This document shows, piece after piece, positions 25,168-33,872 of a stretch of DNA of 40,161 nt. This DNA is from Oscillatoria sp. HE19RPO. GTDB taxonomy: Bacteria; Cyanobacteriota; Cyanobacteriia; Cyanobacteriales; Laspinemataceae. How positions within the stretch are numbered: the first letter of the stretch is position 1; each line of letters starts with the position of its first letter. Below the pieces are notes generated by a model. It saw only the letters and a list, made by a program, of their open reading frames with translations. It was not told the origin of the DNA and did no database searches. Position numbers and translations under genes: made by a program. The DNA lies in assembly GCF_024220515.1 (NCBI RefSeq), contig NZ_JAMXOT010000065.1:1-40161 (forward strand), given 5' to 3'.

Positions 25168-25684
25168 AGAGAAGAAAGAAACCCAAGGTTCTGAAGAGAA
25201 AATTGTCCCCACGGGGAAAGTTTCTAAATGGTTGACTGAAAATGGCTTTCAACATGAAGCTTTAGAACCGGATCATTTGGGGGTAGAAATCCTCAAGGTT
25301 GATGCTCAATTTTTGATTCCGTTATCCACGGCACTCTATGCCTACGGATTCAATTATCTCCAATGTCAGTGCGGTTACGATCCAGGTCCGGGACAAGATT
25401 TGGTGAGTATGTATCACTTAGTTAAGGTCACGGACTTTGCCGATCGCCCGGATGAAGTTCGCATCAAAGTGTTCGTTCCCCGAGAAAATCCCACGGTGCC
25501 ATCGGTCTACTGGATCTGGAAATCCGCCGATTTCCAAGAACGGGAATCCTATGATATGTATGGCATCGTTTATGAAGGACATCCGAATTTGAAACGGATT
25601 TTGATGCCGGAAGATTGGGTCGGTTGGCCGTTGCGGAAGGATTATATTTCCCCAGAATTTTACGAGTTACAAGACGCTTATTAA
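25160..25684 (+). CDS. ndhJ: NAD(P)H-quinone oxidoreductase subunit J (174 aa)
   Basis: The 30-kDa subunit signature is visible as [20 protein letters not shown] followed by [14 protein letters not shown]. The start overlaps the end of ndhK, with AAGGAGG just upstream. The protein belongs to the hydrophilic connecting arm of NDH-1. It is the last gene of the operon and is followed by a terminator at 25714. Confidence 0.97.
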   Translation: MPEEKKETQGSEEKIVPTGKVSKWLTENGFQHEALEPDHLGVEILKVDAQFLIPLSTALYAYGFNYLQCQCGYDPGPGQDLVSMYHLVKVTDFADRPDEVRIKVFVPRENPTVPSVYWIWKSADFQERESYDMYGIVYEGHPNLKRILMPEDWVGWPLRKDYISPEFYELQDAY

Positions 25685-25713
25685 GTTTTGGGAAAGGATT
25701 TCCTGACTGAAAA

Positions 25714-25745
25714 AACCCTCCTTTTGAACAAGGAGGGTTTTATTT
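25714..25745 (+). terminator. Rho-independent terminator of ndhCKJ
   Basis: AACCCTCCTT (25714-25723) pairs perfectly with AAGGAGGGTT (25730-25739) around TTGAAC, followed by TTATTTG. It lies 30 bp after the ndhJ stop codon. Confidence 0.88.
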
Positions 25746-25778
25746 GTTAAGGGGGATTTCTCAGGATTACTCTAGTCT

Positions 25779-25904
25779 CTGACGCAGGGAGCATCTCAAT
25801 TGGGCCTCAAAGAGGAATTTATACGTCTTGCTCCCCCGTCCCTCGTAGGGAAGGGGGCTGGGGGGTTAGGTCTCTTTGCCAAATTGAGATGCTCCCCTGA
25901 CGCA
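25779..25904. mobile_element. 110-bp MITE (25787-25896) with 8-bp direct repeats
   Basis: Terminal inverted repeats GGGAGCATCTCAATT are perfect for 15 bp and imperfect for about 28. The element is bounded on both sides by CTGACGCA (25779-25786 and 25897-25904), a likely target duplication. The interior includes AGGGAAGGGGGCTGGGGGG, related to the palindrome at 27372. It has no coding capacity, so it must have been moved by a transposase elsewhere. Confidence 0.75.
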
Positions 25905-25913
25905 CCATGTTAG

Positions 25914-26831
25914 TTATCTTTCCCGAATAAAGGGTGCGATCGCCTGGACAAATTCGGCAGTGGCTTCATAGGGTAAAACATTCCGCCCATTAATTTTTAC
26001 CCCTTTCCCATTCGGTAAGGCATTCAAATAAGCCGCCAATCGCTCATCAGGGGTTTCCTTTAATCCTTCCCGACTAATATTGGACGTATTTTGCCCAATC
26101 ACCACTAAAGTCGGTTGCTGAATACTGGCGATCGCCTGTTCATAATCTTCCCGCCAAAATCCAGCAAGAAAGGCAAACACCGCGTGTCGAGTTTCCAAAT
26201 TGGCTGCCCCTTTTTCCAACATATTCAGCCAATTCTCATCCACAGAATCGGGATTCTCAAACAGTTGTTTAATCGAAAATGATTTTAAAAACTTGCGACT
26301 GCGGGCATACCGATAAAAAGCTGTTCCCAAAGGTGTATCAAACAACAAATTCCACCGGAGTTTATTCTGTACAGGTGACCCTTCTCGGGTCATAATTTTC
26401 CACCCGGGAGGGCCAGACAAAGCCAGCTTTTGAATCCACGAAGTTTCCCCTAGGGGTAATTCTTTGTCCAGTTGCACTAATTTAATCGCTACGGGAAACA
26501 AAGCCCCTTGAGTAACGATAATTACCGGCTTTTTAACAACAGTTTTAATAAAATACAAGACTTGTTCCGCCCAATCTTGGGGGGTATAAGTCACCCGAGG
26601 CATATCGCTATCCCCACATCCCAGTAAATCGGGATTGTAAATGGGATTGGTGTTACCCGCTTGATACCACTCTTGGCAAAACCGATACCAAAAATTACCG
26701 GATAAACCCACCCCAATCGGATGAATTAAGACAAGGGGAATATTCGAGTCATCGGGATGATGAACTTGATAGGCACATCGATAATTTTTCCAGGTATAAA
26801 ATTGGGTTTGGGTTGGGGATTCCACAAGCAT
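25914..26831 (-). CDS. Alpha/beta-hydrolase-fold protein lacking the serine nucleophile (305 aa)
   Basis: The oxyanion segment VLIHPIGVGLSG, the DLLGCGDSD turn and the cap region match the alpha/beta hydrolase fold. At the nucleophile elbow, where G-x-S-x-G is expected, the sequence is VTQGALFP, with glycine 109 in the serine position. The protein is therefore either catalytically dead or uses other residues. I start at the ATG 26829-26831; an in-frame ATG 33 bp upstream adds an unlikely hydrophobic extension. The 3' end lies just beyond the MITE. Confidence 0.8.
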   Translation of the reverse strand: MLVESPTQTQFYTWKNYRCAYQVHHPDDSNIPLVLIHPIGVGLSGNFWYRFCQEWYQAGNTNPIYNPDLLGCGDSDMPRVTYTPQDWAEQVLYFIKTVVKKPVIIVTQGALFPVAIKLVQLDKELPLGETSWIQKLALSGPPGWKIMTREGSPVQNKLRWNLLFDTPLGTAFYRYARSRKFLKSFSIKQLFENPDSVDENWLNMLEKGAANLETRHAVFAFLAGFWREDYEQAIASIQQPTLVVIGQNTSNISREGLKETPDERLAAYLNALPNGKGVKINGRNVLPYEATAEFVQAIAPFIRER

Positions 26832-26896
26832 GATAGATGACCAAGTTAAATAAAGGACAATCAAAACATCAGCAACTCGCCAGATGACGCCATCGC

Positions 26897-27208
26897 CTAA
26901 TCCACAGAAACCGCATCTACATCAACGGTTTGAGTTTCAGGATGGGATGATTCAGCATGAACTTCCTCCTGGACATTACTGGGATTTAAGCTTTGCATCC
27001 ATTCGGTGAGTAGTTCTGAAATACCCCCCACGAACAAAACTAGCAACGCCACATCATCAATTTGTCCTAAAATCGGGATGAAATCTGGGGAGATATCAAA
27101 CGGACTAATCAGATAGAGTAAACTCCCCAAAATAACGGGCCAACGATATTTTGGATTGCGGAGGACCGTGCGATACAAGCTAGAAATAATCGATAGGGGA
27201 AATTTCAT
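26897..27208 (-). CDS. YkvA/DUF1232 family membrane protein (103 aa)
   Basis: The central motif YLISPFDISPDFIPILGQIDD is the DUF1232 signature, followed by a hydrophobic helix (VALLVLFVGGISELLTEW). The C-terminal 30 residues are acidic and probably disordered. The family's function is unknown; members are small membrane proteins. The gene lies 65 bp upstream of the hydrolase-like gene in the same direction and may share its transcript. Confidence 0.9.
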   Translation of the reverse strand: MKFPLSIISSLYRTVLRNPKYRWPVILGSLLYLISPFDISPDFIPILGQIDDVALLVLFVGGISELLTEWMQSLNPSNVQEEVHAESSHPETQTVDVDAVSVD

Positions 27209-27371
27209 TGAGACCTACTTTATAACAATTTAAACAAATCAACTGGATTCGATTATAAACCAAAATTTGCTAAATTTCGAGGGACTCAAGAGTTGCTGGA
27301 AAAGTTGCTCTCCGGTCCCTTGCCTGTTATATCATGTTTGCTCGATCGCCCACACTGACCTAACCCCCCAA

Positions 27372-27396
27372 CCCCCTTCCCTGCAAGGGAAGGGGG
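27372..27396. repeat. Palindrome CCCCCTTCCCT-GCA-AGGGAAGGGGG
   Basis: The two 11-bp arms are perfectly complementary around GCA. It belongs to the same sequence family as the core of the MITE at 25787-25896. It lies in the 260-bp gap before pmbA, which otherwise shows nothing. Confidence 0.7.
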
Positions 27397-27469
27397 AGAG
27401 GAGGAAGGAATGTTTTTTTAGGTTAATCCAACGGACTTGATATTAACGCTTGAGGTTTTCTGGATGAGG

Positions 27470-28816
27470 TTATATACTATCCGTGTTACTCGTGAAATTA
27501 AAAGATTTGACGCGCACACCGGGAACGACGCTGCCTCCAAAGCGGTGTACCGTTGTGAGGGCATCCACATCCCGCAACAGTTCCGGTAAACTTTGATTAA
27601 AGCGCAGGTTTTCGATGGGGTAAGCAATTTCCCCATTTTCAATCCAGAATGTACCATCGCGAGTCATGCCGGTGACTTCTAAGGTGCGCGGGTTGATATA
27701 GCGCACATACCAAGCACGACTCACAAGAATGCCTTGTGGCGTTTGGGCAATTAAATCGGCGAGACTGGCATCGGAACCCGTCATGGCGATCGGATACATC
27801 ATTCCCGTGGGTTGTTTGCCCTGCTGTTGCGCCCAATAGCGACTGTAGGAGAGGGTTTGGGGAATGCCATTGGTGATGATATCCAAGGCTGTATTACTCA
27901 ATCCATCCTCGAAAAAAGTGCCGGATTGCAATAAGGGATGGGCGGGATTACGCTGGACTTGGACCAAGGGGCTAAACATTGTTTCTCCGACACGATTTCC
28001 GGCAGATTTGCCCGATGAATCGGTGTGAGACATGAACGATCGCCCTTCATCGGCGGCCCTTGCATCTAAATTCCAAATTACCCAAGGGAGTAAGTCGGCA
28101 AACGCTGCTGCATCAAAGATGACGGGATATACACCGGGTTGAATTTTGCGGGGAGACTGGGAGGCAATGGAACGGGCGATCGCCTGTTCGGTCATTTGGG
28201 CGACTGGGAGGCGATCGATCGCAAACGCCGTCCGAGAAGTCCAACTGGAACCCTTGCCAATTTTAGCCGTGACGCTGAACTCTGCCTCGGTTTTGCGATC
28301 GCTTGCCAATACCCCTAGAGAATTGCCGATCGCCCGCATCGTCGCCGCCACACTCAGGGTCCCGGAACTTTCCACCCCGGATTCTGCCGCCTTCTCACAA
28401 ACCTGCTTAACCATTTCTCCTCGCCGCAAGGGAGAAACCGTCGCCGTGGCATCATCAAAAGCGGGAATCCGGCGATCGTAAGATTGGGGTTCGAGGAGGG
28501 GCACCCATTCCGGGTCCTCGGGTGCAATTCGAGCAAGTTCTTCGGATTGGCGCAGGGTTGAGGCGATCGCCTCCGGATCCAACTCCGAAGTCGATGCCGA
28601 AGCACTCCGCTTGCCAAAATAACTGGTAATCGTCAGATTAAACCGACTGCGACTAATATTTTGGGTAATTTGATTTTCAGAAAACCGACTCAGGGAAGAT
28701 TCCCCATCACTCAGACTCACAAACACGCCATCCGCTTGGGATTGCTTCAGGGTCGATTCCACCAAGGATAGGGCTTGGTCCTCACTCATTAAAATCGGGG
28801 CAGTTGCTGGGGTCAT
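27470..28816 (-). CDS. pmbA: TldE/PmbA family metalloprotease subunit (448 aa)
   Basis: The protein has the PmbA/TldD-type N-terminal domain (FVSLSDGESSLSRFSENQIT) and the C-terminal barrel, with GDSxNT-like GTFFEDGLSNTALDIITNGI and RDGTFWIENGEIAYPIENLR. It lacks the HExxxH zinc motif, as expected for TldE, the non-catalytic partner of TldD (33873-35360 here). The TldD/TldE heterodimer degrades unfolded peptides and matures microcin- or RiPP-type leader peptides. Confidence 0.92.
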   Translation of the reverse strand: MTPATAPILMSEDQALSLVESTLKQSQADGVFVSLSDGESSLSRFSENQITQNISRSRFNLTITSYFGKRSASASTSELDPEAIASTLRQSEELARIAPEDPEWVPLLEPQSYDRRIPAFDDATATVSPLRRGEMVKQVCEKAAESGVESSGTLSVAATMRAIGNSLGVLASDRKTEAEFSVTAKIGKGSSWTSRTAFAIDRLPVAQMTEQAIARSIASQSPRKIQPGVYPVIFDAAAFADLLPWVIWNLDARAADEGRSFMSHTDSSGKSAGNRVGETMFSPLVQVQRNPAHPLLQSGTFFEDGLSNTALDIITNGIPQTLSYSRYWAQQQGKQPTGMMYPIAMTGSDASLADLIAQTPQGILVSRAWYVRYINPRTLEVTGMTRDGTFWIENGEIAYPIENLRFNQSLPELLRDVDALTTVHRFGGSVVPGVRVKSFNFTSNTDSI

Positions 28817-29010
28817 AGGAATTTAAAACTTGAGAGCTTATGGTTTATTTTATCACTGTGGAGGCGATGATCTGTTGAATTTCTATTTTTGGGCCAGTGG
28901 TGGGTAATTAAAAATAGCTTTACAAAATAGGGCAAAATAAAGGAACAGAGCTTTAAAGTTTCCTAGCTTTCCCAATTTCTTGTTCTTCCTCTGAATTAAA
29001 GTTGCCCGGA

Positions 29011-29634
29011 CTAAAATTTAATAAAGATTAGGCGAAGCAACAATCCTAAGCATACTCCCATTCCGCAAGTCAACCAATTCATTAATCGATAGATAGACCA
29101 ATTTCTTGTTCTGATTGAATCACTTCCTGCTACCAGACTAATTGTCAGATTAAACAGATTAAAATAAATACAAATTGCCCATTTAAAAAAAGACATAACA
29201 GATTCAAAACTTTTATTGCATTCATTTAATATCGAAACATTATTTAATATTATTTTTATATATGAAACCGACTTTATCATACAAACATGAGATGCAGCAG
29301 GTAACCAAGAAATAAGGAACGTTAGTATGAAAATCATGATTATCGATAGCAAAATAATAATCCTATTTTTGTTGGAATCCTCACTAGCCATGCTTGTTAA
29401 CCTTGTTAACTCATTTATAATAAAATTACCCGTAAAAAAAAGTAACAAAGATTCACCTGAAGCCTCAAAGAGCATCCCGACAATAAATGCAGATACTATC
29501 AAGGTTATAAACAGAAAAATCCACTCACTTGAAGATAGTGATAAACGAATTCCCTCATAACTCATCCAGGCAAGCATGGTCTGGAATATAGCAATTAATA
29601 ATGCTAAAATCGCAATAATTTCCCCAATTGACAT
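29011..29634 (-). CDS. AT-rich multi-pass membrane protein of unknown function (207 aa)
   Basis: About five hydrophobic helices are visible, including IIAILALLIAIFQTMLAW, EWIFLFITLIVSAFIVGMLF and IIILLSIIMIFILTFLISWL. I recognise no family. The gene is strikingly AT-rich compared with its neighbours and contains no HIP1 octamer. It lies 6 bp downstream of the vapC-type toxin in the same orientation, so it may be cotranscribed with the toxin-antitoxin pair. Likely acquired. Confidence 0.7.
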   Translation of the reverse strand: MSIGEIIAILALLIAIFQTMLAWMSYEGIRLSLSSSEWIFLFITLIVSAFIVGMLFEASGESLLLFFTGNFIINELTRLTSMASEDSNKNRIIILLSIIMIFILTFLISWLPAASHVCMIKSVSYIKIILNNVSILNECNKSFESVMSFFKWAICIYFNLFNLTISLVAGSDSIRTRNWSIYRLMNWLTCGMGVCLGLLLRLIFIKF

Positions 29635-29640
29635 CCTATT

Positions 29641-30072
29641 TTACTCCCCCAGTTCCTTAACGTAATCTGGTTTTGCAGTTCCCAAAGAGTTTAGCAGGGT
29701 TTTGTCTGCTGTCCAAAACTCAGCCGATGCTTTTTCAGAACAGGCGAGGAATGCCGCATCATAAAGCGTTGGTAAATTATACTGGTCAGCGATCGCCCAG
29801 GCTCTAGCATAGAGTTCTTCTCCATTGATATACTCAATCGGCAAATCACAAAATGCAGAGAACAGATCTGTCGCTTGTTCTGTCGTCAAAAGTCCGACTC
29901 GGATTTTCTTCCGGAGTACCGAACCGACTTCCGCCCAGGTAAAAGAGGGGGCTACCAATCTGGCTCGCCCCTCAATGACTTCTTCCATCAAAGCGATCGC
30001 ATTAGGATGAGATTCCCCCGCCACCAGATATTTAATCAAAACGTTCGTATCTAAACAAAGGGTTCTACTCAT
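29641..30072 (-). CDS. vapC: VapC-type PIN-domain ribonuclease toxin (143 aa)
   Basis: The PIN-domain acidic residues are in place: LDTNVLIKYL (first Asp), TWAEVGSVL (Glu), LYDAAFLACSE (Asp) and FWTADKTLL (last Asp). VapC toxins cleave tRNA or rRNA and are neutralised by a cognate small antitoxin. The start overlaps the stop of the upstream antitoxin gene by four bases. Confidence 0.88.
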   Translation of the reverse strand: MSRTLCLDTNVLIKYLVAGESHPNAIALMEEVIEGRARLVAPSFTWAEVGSVLRKKIRVGLLTTEQATDLFSAFCDLPIEYINGEELYARAWAIADQYNLPTLYDAAFLACSEKASAEFWTADKTLLNSLGTAKPDYVKELGE

Positions 30073-30299
30073 CTTTCCCCTTCTCTAAGTTGACGAATCA
30101 ATTCCGTATCATCCGGTTGGGGCAATAATTCTTTGTGGAGGGCTAGAATTTTTTGATGGGCAGCTAATCCTTTCCTGCGTCGAACTTCTCGATCCAATGC
30201 GAGGATGACGACATCATTTAGGGTTTCCTCGGGACTGATCAGGCGTTGGGCGCTTTCTAGGAGTTCTTGGGGAATGTGAAGACTTACAGATCCTTCCAT
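30069..30299 (-). CDS. Antitoxin of the vapC-type pair (76 aa)
   Basis: MEGSVSLHIPQELLESAQRL and VILALDREVRRRKGLAAHQK give a ribbon-helix-helix-like N-terminus and an acidic C-terminal tail (DDTELIRQLREGER), which would wrap the toxin. The gene order antitoxin then toxin, with an ATGA overlap, is the standard arrangement. The exact antitoxin family (VapB or a DUF2281-type) is uncertain. Confidence 0.82.
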   Translation of the reverse strand: MEGSVSLHIPQELLESAQRLISPEETLNDVVILALDREVRRRKGLAAHQKILALHKELLPQPDDTELIRQLREGER

Positions 30300-30554
30300 C
30301 GCTAATCACCAATTGGGATAACTCTACAATACCACAATCTAAGCTGGGTTATTGCCCGATCGCCCCCCTCGATCAATCAGGGGTCGTCCATTCGGGACCC
30401 AGGCTAAACAGACGCTCATCCGAGAACCTCTGACTAAAAAGGTGTCGGCAGAGGAGTTTTTAGAGGCGGTTTATGTGGCCTATCACGAACAGGAATCTCA
30501 GGCTTGAAAAACTCAGACCCTTGACCCCAACTCATCAGTTGGGATCGTTGAATC

Positions 30555-33428
30555 TTACCAGTTGGTGACTAACTTCCCCTCCTGAATCAGCAACTGAGAT
30601 GCTTTTTCACTATCCACCGGGGGTGAGAACAGATACCCTTGAGCCATTGCACATCCGAGTTCTTGGAGTTTCTCTAATTGGGCCGATGTTTCCACTCCTT
30701 CCGCAATCACTTCCATGCCCAAATCGTGAGCTAAACTCACAATTGTCATTACAATTTCGGAATTTTCTCCCTCAACTCCAATCCGATTCACAAAGGAACG
30801 GTCAATTTTCAAAGTATCTAGGGGAAACCGATGTAAGTAGCTCAAAGAAGAATACCCGGTGCCAAAGTCATCCATGCAGAGGTGGATTTTTCTCTGTTTA
30901 AGCTGCAACAGCATTTCGGTTGCTAGTTCAGGATTATCCACGATCGCGCTTTCGGTAATTTCCAGCTTTAACATCCTGCCATCAATTCCCGTTTCGGCCA
31001 GAATCCGATCCACTTGTGCGATCAAATCCACCCGGGAAAATTGCCGTCCCGATAGGTTAACCGCTACGGTTAAGGGTAGCGATTGGGGAAATCGTTCTTG
31101 CCAGATTCGCAACTGTTGGCACGCCTCACGGAGTACCCACTGACCCAGGGGAACAATTAAGCCCGTTTCCTCGGCGATCGAGATAAATTCCCCCGGAGGC
31201 ACAAACCCAAGTTCGGGATGTTCCCATCGCAATAGGGCCTCAAATCCTTCAATTCGTCCGGTTTTGAGGCAGACAATCGGCTGATAATGCAAGGTAAAGG
31301 CGGAGGGTTTTTTGACGGAATTAAAGGGCAGGGATGGGGTCTGAATCCCCCCGTCTTCTCCGCTGTCATGACCTTCTGAATCTGGGGTGGGAGAGAGGTA
31401 AAACCGGGGAGTTGGCAGTCGCTTTTCTCCCTCGGAAATGGCACGCCGGAGGTCGTTTTCGAGCTTGAGTAATCGAACGACGCGATCGTGCATGGCGGTA
31501 TCAAACACCTCGTGGCGAGAGCGTCCCAGGGCTTTGGCGCGATACATAACGATATCCGCATCCCGTAACAGGTCCTCGGGGCGTTCGTAACCCCGGGAAC
31601 TCAGGGCAATCCCGATACTCACACTGGTAAACACTTCTTGTCCTTCGATCGCAAAGGGACGGGTTAAGCAAGCGTGAATTCGTTCTGCCACTCGCCTTGC
31701 GGTGCGTAAGGCGCGGATATCTTTGAGGAGGATCGCAAATTCATCCCCTCCCAAGCGGGCGATCGCGTGTTCATTGCGCCGGAAACTATGGGGACGGACC
31801 GCCAGGGTCTTGCGAAGACGTTCGGCAATCTCGATCAACAGGCGATCGCCTACCCCATGACCCAAACTATCATTAATCACTTTGAAGCGATCCAGATCCA
31901 AAAATAGCACCGCAAATAAATAGTTAGGATTTTGTTTCCCCCGTTCCCACTCCTGACGCAGTTCTTGCATAAATAACGTCCGGTTGGGCAGTTCGGTTAA
32001 GGCATCATGAAACGCATTATGGCGCAATTTGTCTTCGATTTTAGCTTTTTCGGAAATTTCCGCTCTGAGTCGATCATTGGCGGCTTTTAATTTAGCGGTG
32101 CGTTCCTCCACGATCGCCTCTAACTGAGCATTCAATGTCGCCAGTTTGGACTCCGCCTGGTGACGGGCGATCGCCCCTCCAATGCTTCCGGCAGTCGCTT
32201 TTAAAATCGATTCTTCTGTTTCGGACCATTGCCGTTGATGATGGCAATCGTTAAAGCCGATAAATCCCCAAAATCGACCTTCAATGGCGATCGGCATGAC
32301 TAAAATGGATTTAATTCCTTGGGCTTCTAAGAGTCTTCGTTCCGTGTGGCTTAAATCTTTAACCCTGCCCCCGATCGCTTTTCCCGCACAGAGAGTCTCG
32401 TACCACCCTGGCAAATTTTCCTCATAAGAAAGGGTTTGGAATTCCGGTTTATCCTTCGAGGAAGGAATTCCCGGACCAACCCATTCCCAGCACATCCTCA
32501 TCAGATGTTCTTCGGTCAGACTTTGGTAATTTTCCACCAGGTAGGCGCGATCGACTCCGGCAGCATTTCCTAATTCAGCCAATGCCTTAGAAATCGCCTC
32601 CGATAGATTGGATGCGGTTAACAGCGCATAGGTTGCTAATGCCACCCCTTCTAACAGGCGATCGCGCTGTTGGAGTTGCACTGCTGCTTCCTTGAGTTCC
32701 GTAATATCTTTCTCATTCACCAGAACCGCGCGATCGCCGGTTACCGGATCCGTCGCATTACGAATCTCGACCGCGTGCCATCGTACCCCCTGCAAGGTTT
32801 GCATCTGGGTTTCGTGATAGAAGACATTCCCCGCTTCAATGCAGTCTAACGCTCGTTCCGCATCCCTGCGACTGACAAATCTCTGTTTCCAGGCATTTTT
32901 AAGCGAATTCTCTCCCGGCTTTTCCTCCCCATAACACCGCTTCGCCACCGGATTCTGCATCATCATCGTGCCATCGGCTTTGTACAGAGAAATCATCACC
33001 GTCGCTTGCTTGAGCACTTCATTCGACCGCCAAAGTTCCCAGTCATGGCGTTTCATGACTTCAGTCATTCCCTCCACCAAGACCCCCATTCTTCCGGATT
33101 CAATCCGAATTCCCGAACAAGCACAGCGAATGGATACGGGTTCACCATCCGCTTGAAAGGTCCATTGTTTCACCACAGTTGTACCCTGTTTTAATTGTTC
33201 TAGATCGAGTTCAATCCCGCTTGAATTCTCGTCAAATGGGTTACTCCAATTTCCTGCTGGCAGTTCTGTTAGATTTTTTACTTTCCACAGACCTAGAGCC
33301 GCAGCATTTGCCCACCACACCTGCTTTTGGTCAAAGTCCCAAATCCAGATGGGGGAAACCAATACATCCAACGACGCTAGTTCTTGGCGATTGAGGATGG
33401 AATCGCTGAGTTTTAGTTGTGGCATCAA
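30555..33428 (-). CDS. PAS-GAF-GGDEF-EAL cyclic-di-GMP signalling protein (957 aa)
   Basis: Two PAS-like regions fill residues 1-270 (starting near SPIWIWDFDQKQVWWANAAA). A GAF domain follows (about 275-440, LLEGVALATYALLTASNLSE onward), then a coiled coil. The GGDEF domain has an intact RLGGDEFAI near residue 557. The EAL domain begins at about residue 715, with EGFEALLRWEHPE and TGYSSLSYLHRFPLDTLKID. Both catalytic domains look intact, so the protein can in principle make and break c-di-GMP; which activity dominates cannot be read. No membrane segment is visible, so it is cytoplasmic. Preferred output partners are unknown. Confidence 0.93.
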   Translation of the reverse strand: MMPQLKLSDSILNRQELASLDVLVSPIWIWDFDQKQVWWANAAALGLWKVKNLTELPAGNWSNPFDENSSGIELDLEQLKQGTTVVKQWTFQADGEPVSIRCACSGIRIESGRMGVLVEGMTEVMKRHDWELWRSNEVLKQATVMISLYKADGTMMMQNPVAKRCYGEEKPGENSLKNAWKQRFVSRRDAERALDCIEAGNVFYHETQMQTLQGVRWHAVEIRNATDPVTGDRAVLVNEKDITELKEAAVQLQQRDRLLEGVALATYALLTASNLSEAISKALAELGNAAGVDRAYLVENYQSLTEEHLMRMCWEWVGPGIPSSKDKPEFQTLSYEENLPGWYETLCAGKAIGGRVKDLSHTERRLLEAQGIKSILVMPIAIEGRFWGFIGFNDCHHQRQWSETEESILKATAGSIGGAIARHQAESKLATLNAQLEAIVEERTAKLKAANDRLRAEISEKAKIEDKLRHNAFHDALTELPNRTLFMQELRQEWERGKQNPNYLFAVLFLDLDRFKVINDSLGHGVGDRLLIEIAERLRKTLAVRPHSFRRNEHAIARLGGDEFAILLKDIRALRTARRVAERIHACLTRPFAIEGQEVFTSVSIGIALSSRGYERPEDLLRDADIVMYRAKALGRSRHEVFDTAMHDRVVRLLKLENDLRRAISEGEKRLPTPRFYLSPTPDSEGHDSGEDGGIQTPSLPFNSVKKPSAFTLHYQPIVCLKTGRIEGFEALLRWEHPELGFVPPGEFISIAEETGLIVPLGQWVLREACQQLRIWQERFPQSLPLTVAVNLSGRQFSRVDLIAQVDRILAETGIDGRMLKLEITESAIVDNPELATEMLLQLKQRKIHLCMDDFGTGYSSLSYLHRFPLDTLKIDRSFVNRIGVEGENSEIVMTIVSLAHDLGMEVIAEGVETSAQLEKLQELGCAMAQGYLFSPPVDSEKASQLLIQEGKLVTNW

Positions 33429-33872
33429 TCGGGGTTTTTATTTAATAAATTTAAATCTGAAAACCGCTTTTAAAAAAATTCGACTGGATTAGCCGGAGGG
33501 TAAGGGTCAAAAGCGATTGTTTCTCGTGGTCCTATTTCAATTTTTTTCTGCTATTCCTGCGCTTTCTCATGGGATTCATATCTGGATTGCTCAAAACTGT
33601 ATTATTAATCTGATTCTATCCGCAATCTCCGTCCTTGTCTCCCTGGGTTTTTGAATTTTTGATAAATTGAGTCGGTCCCCTTGTATTTTCTTAGTAAAGA
33701 GGACCGATTATCATAGGCTAGAACTCCGGTCCAATCATGGATCTGATAAACTGGATCGATTCGGGTCTCGCCTCTTGACCAGACTTGCTCTCTACCTCAT
33801 GGGAAAATCCGAGGCGGGACCGAATCAAAAAGGGACCGATCGCAATCCCGTTATATCCCCAGTCCCCAAGGT
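33429..33872. other. Intergenic region without recognisable gene
   Basis: This is a 444-bp gap between the 5' end of the GGDEF-EAL gene and the 3' end of tldD. It holds AT-rich sequence next to the GGDEF-EAL start, likely its promoter, and a weak hairpin TCGGTCC...GGACCGA near 33671-33706. I see no open frame with protein-like composition. Confidence 0.6.

Noticed and set aside
30382-30507. Plus-strand frame ending SAEEFLEAVYVAYHEQESQA
   Set aside because: It looks somewhat protein-like but has no start codon or ribosome site and no recognisable family; at most it is gene debris in the gap before the GGDEF-EAL gene.
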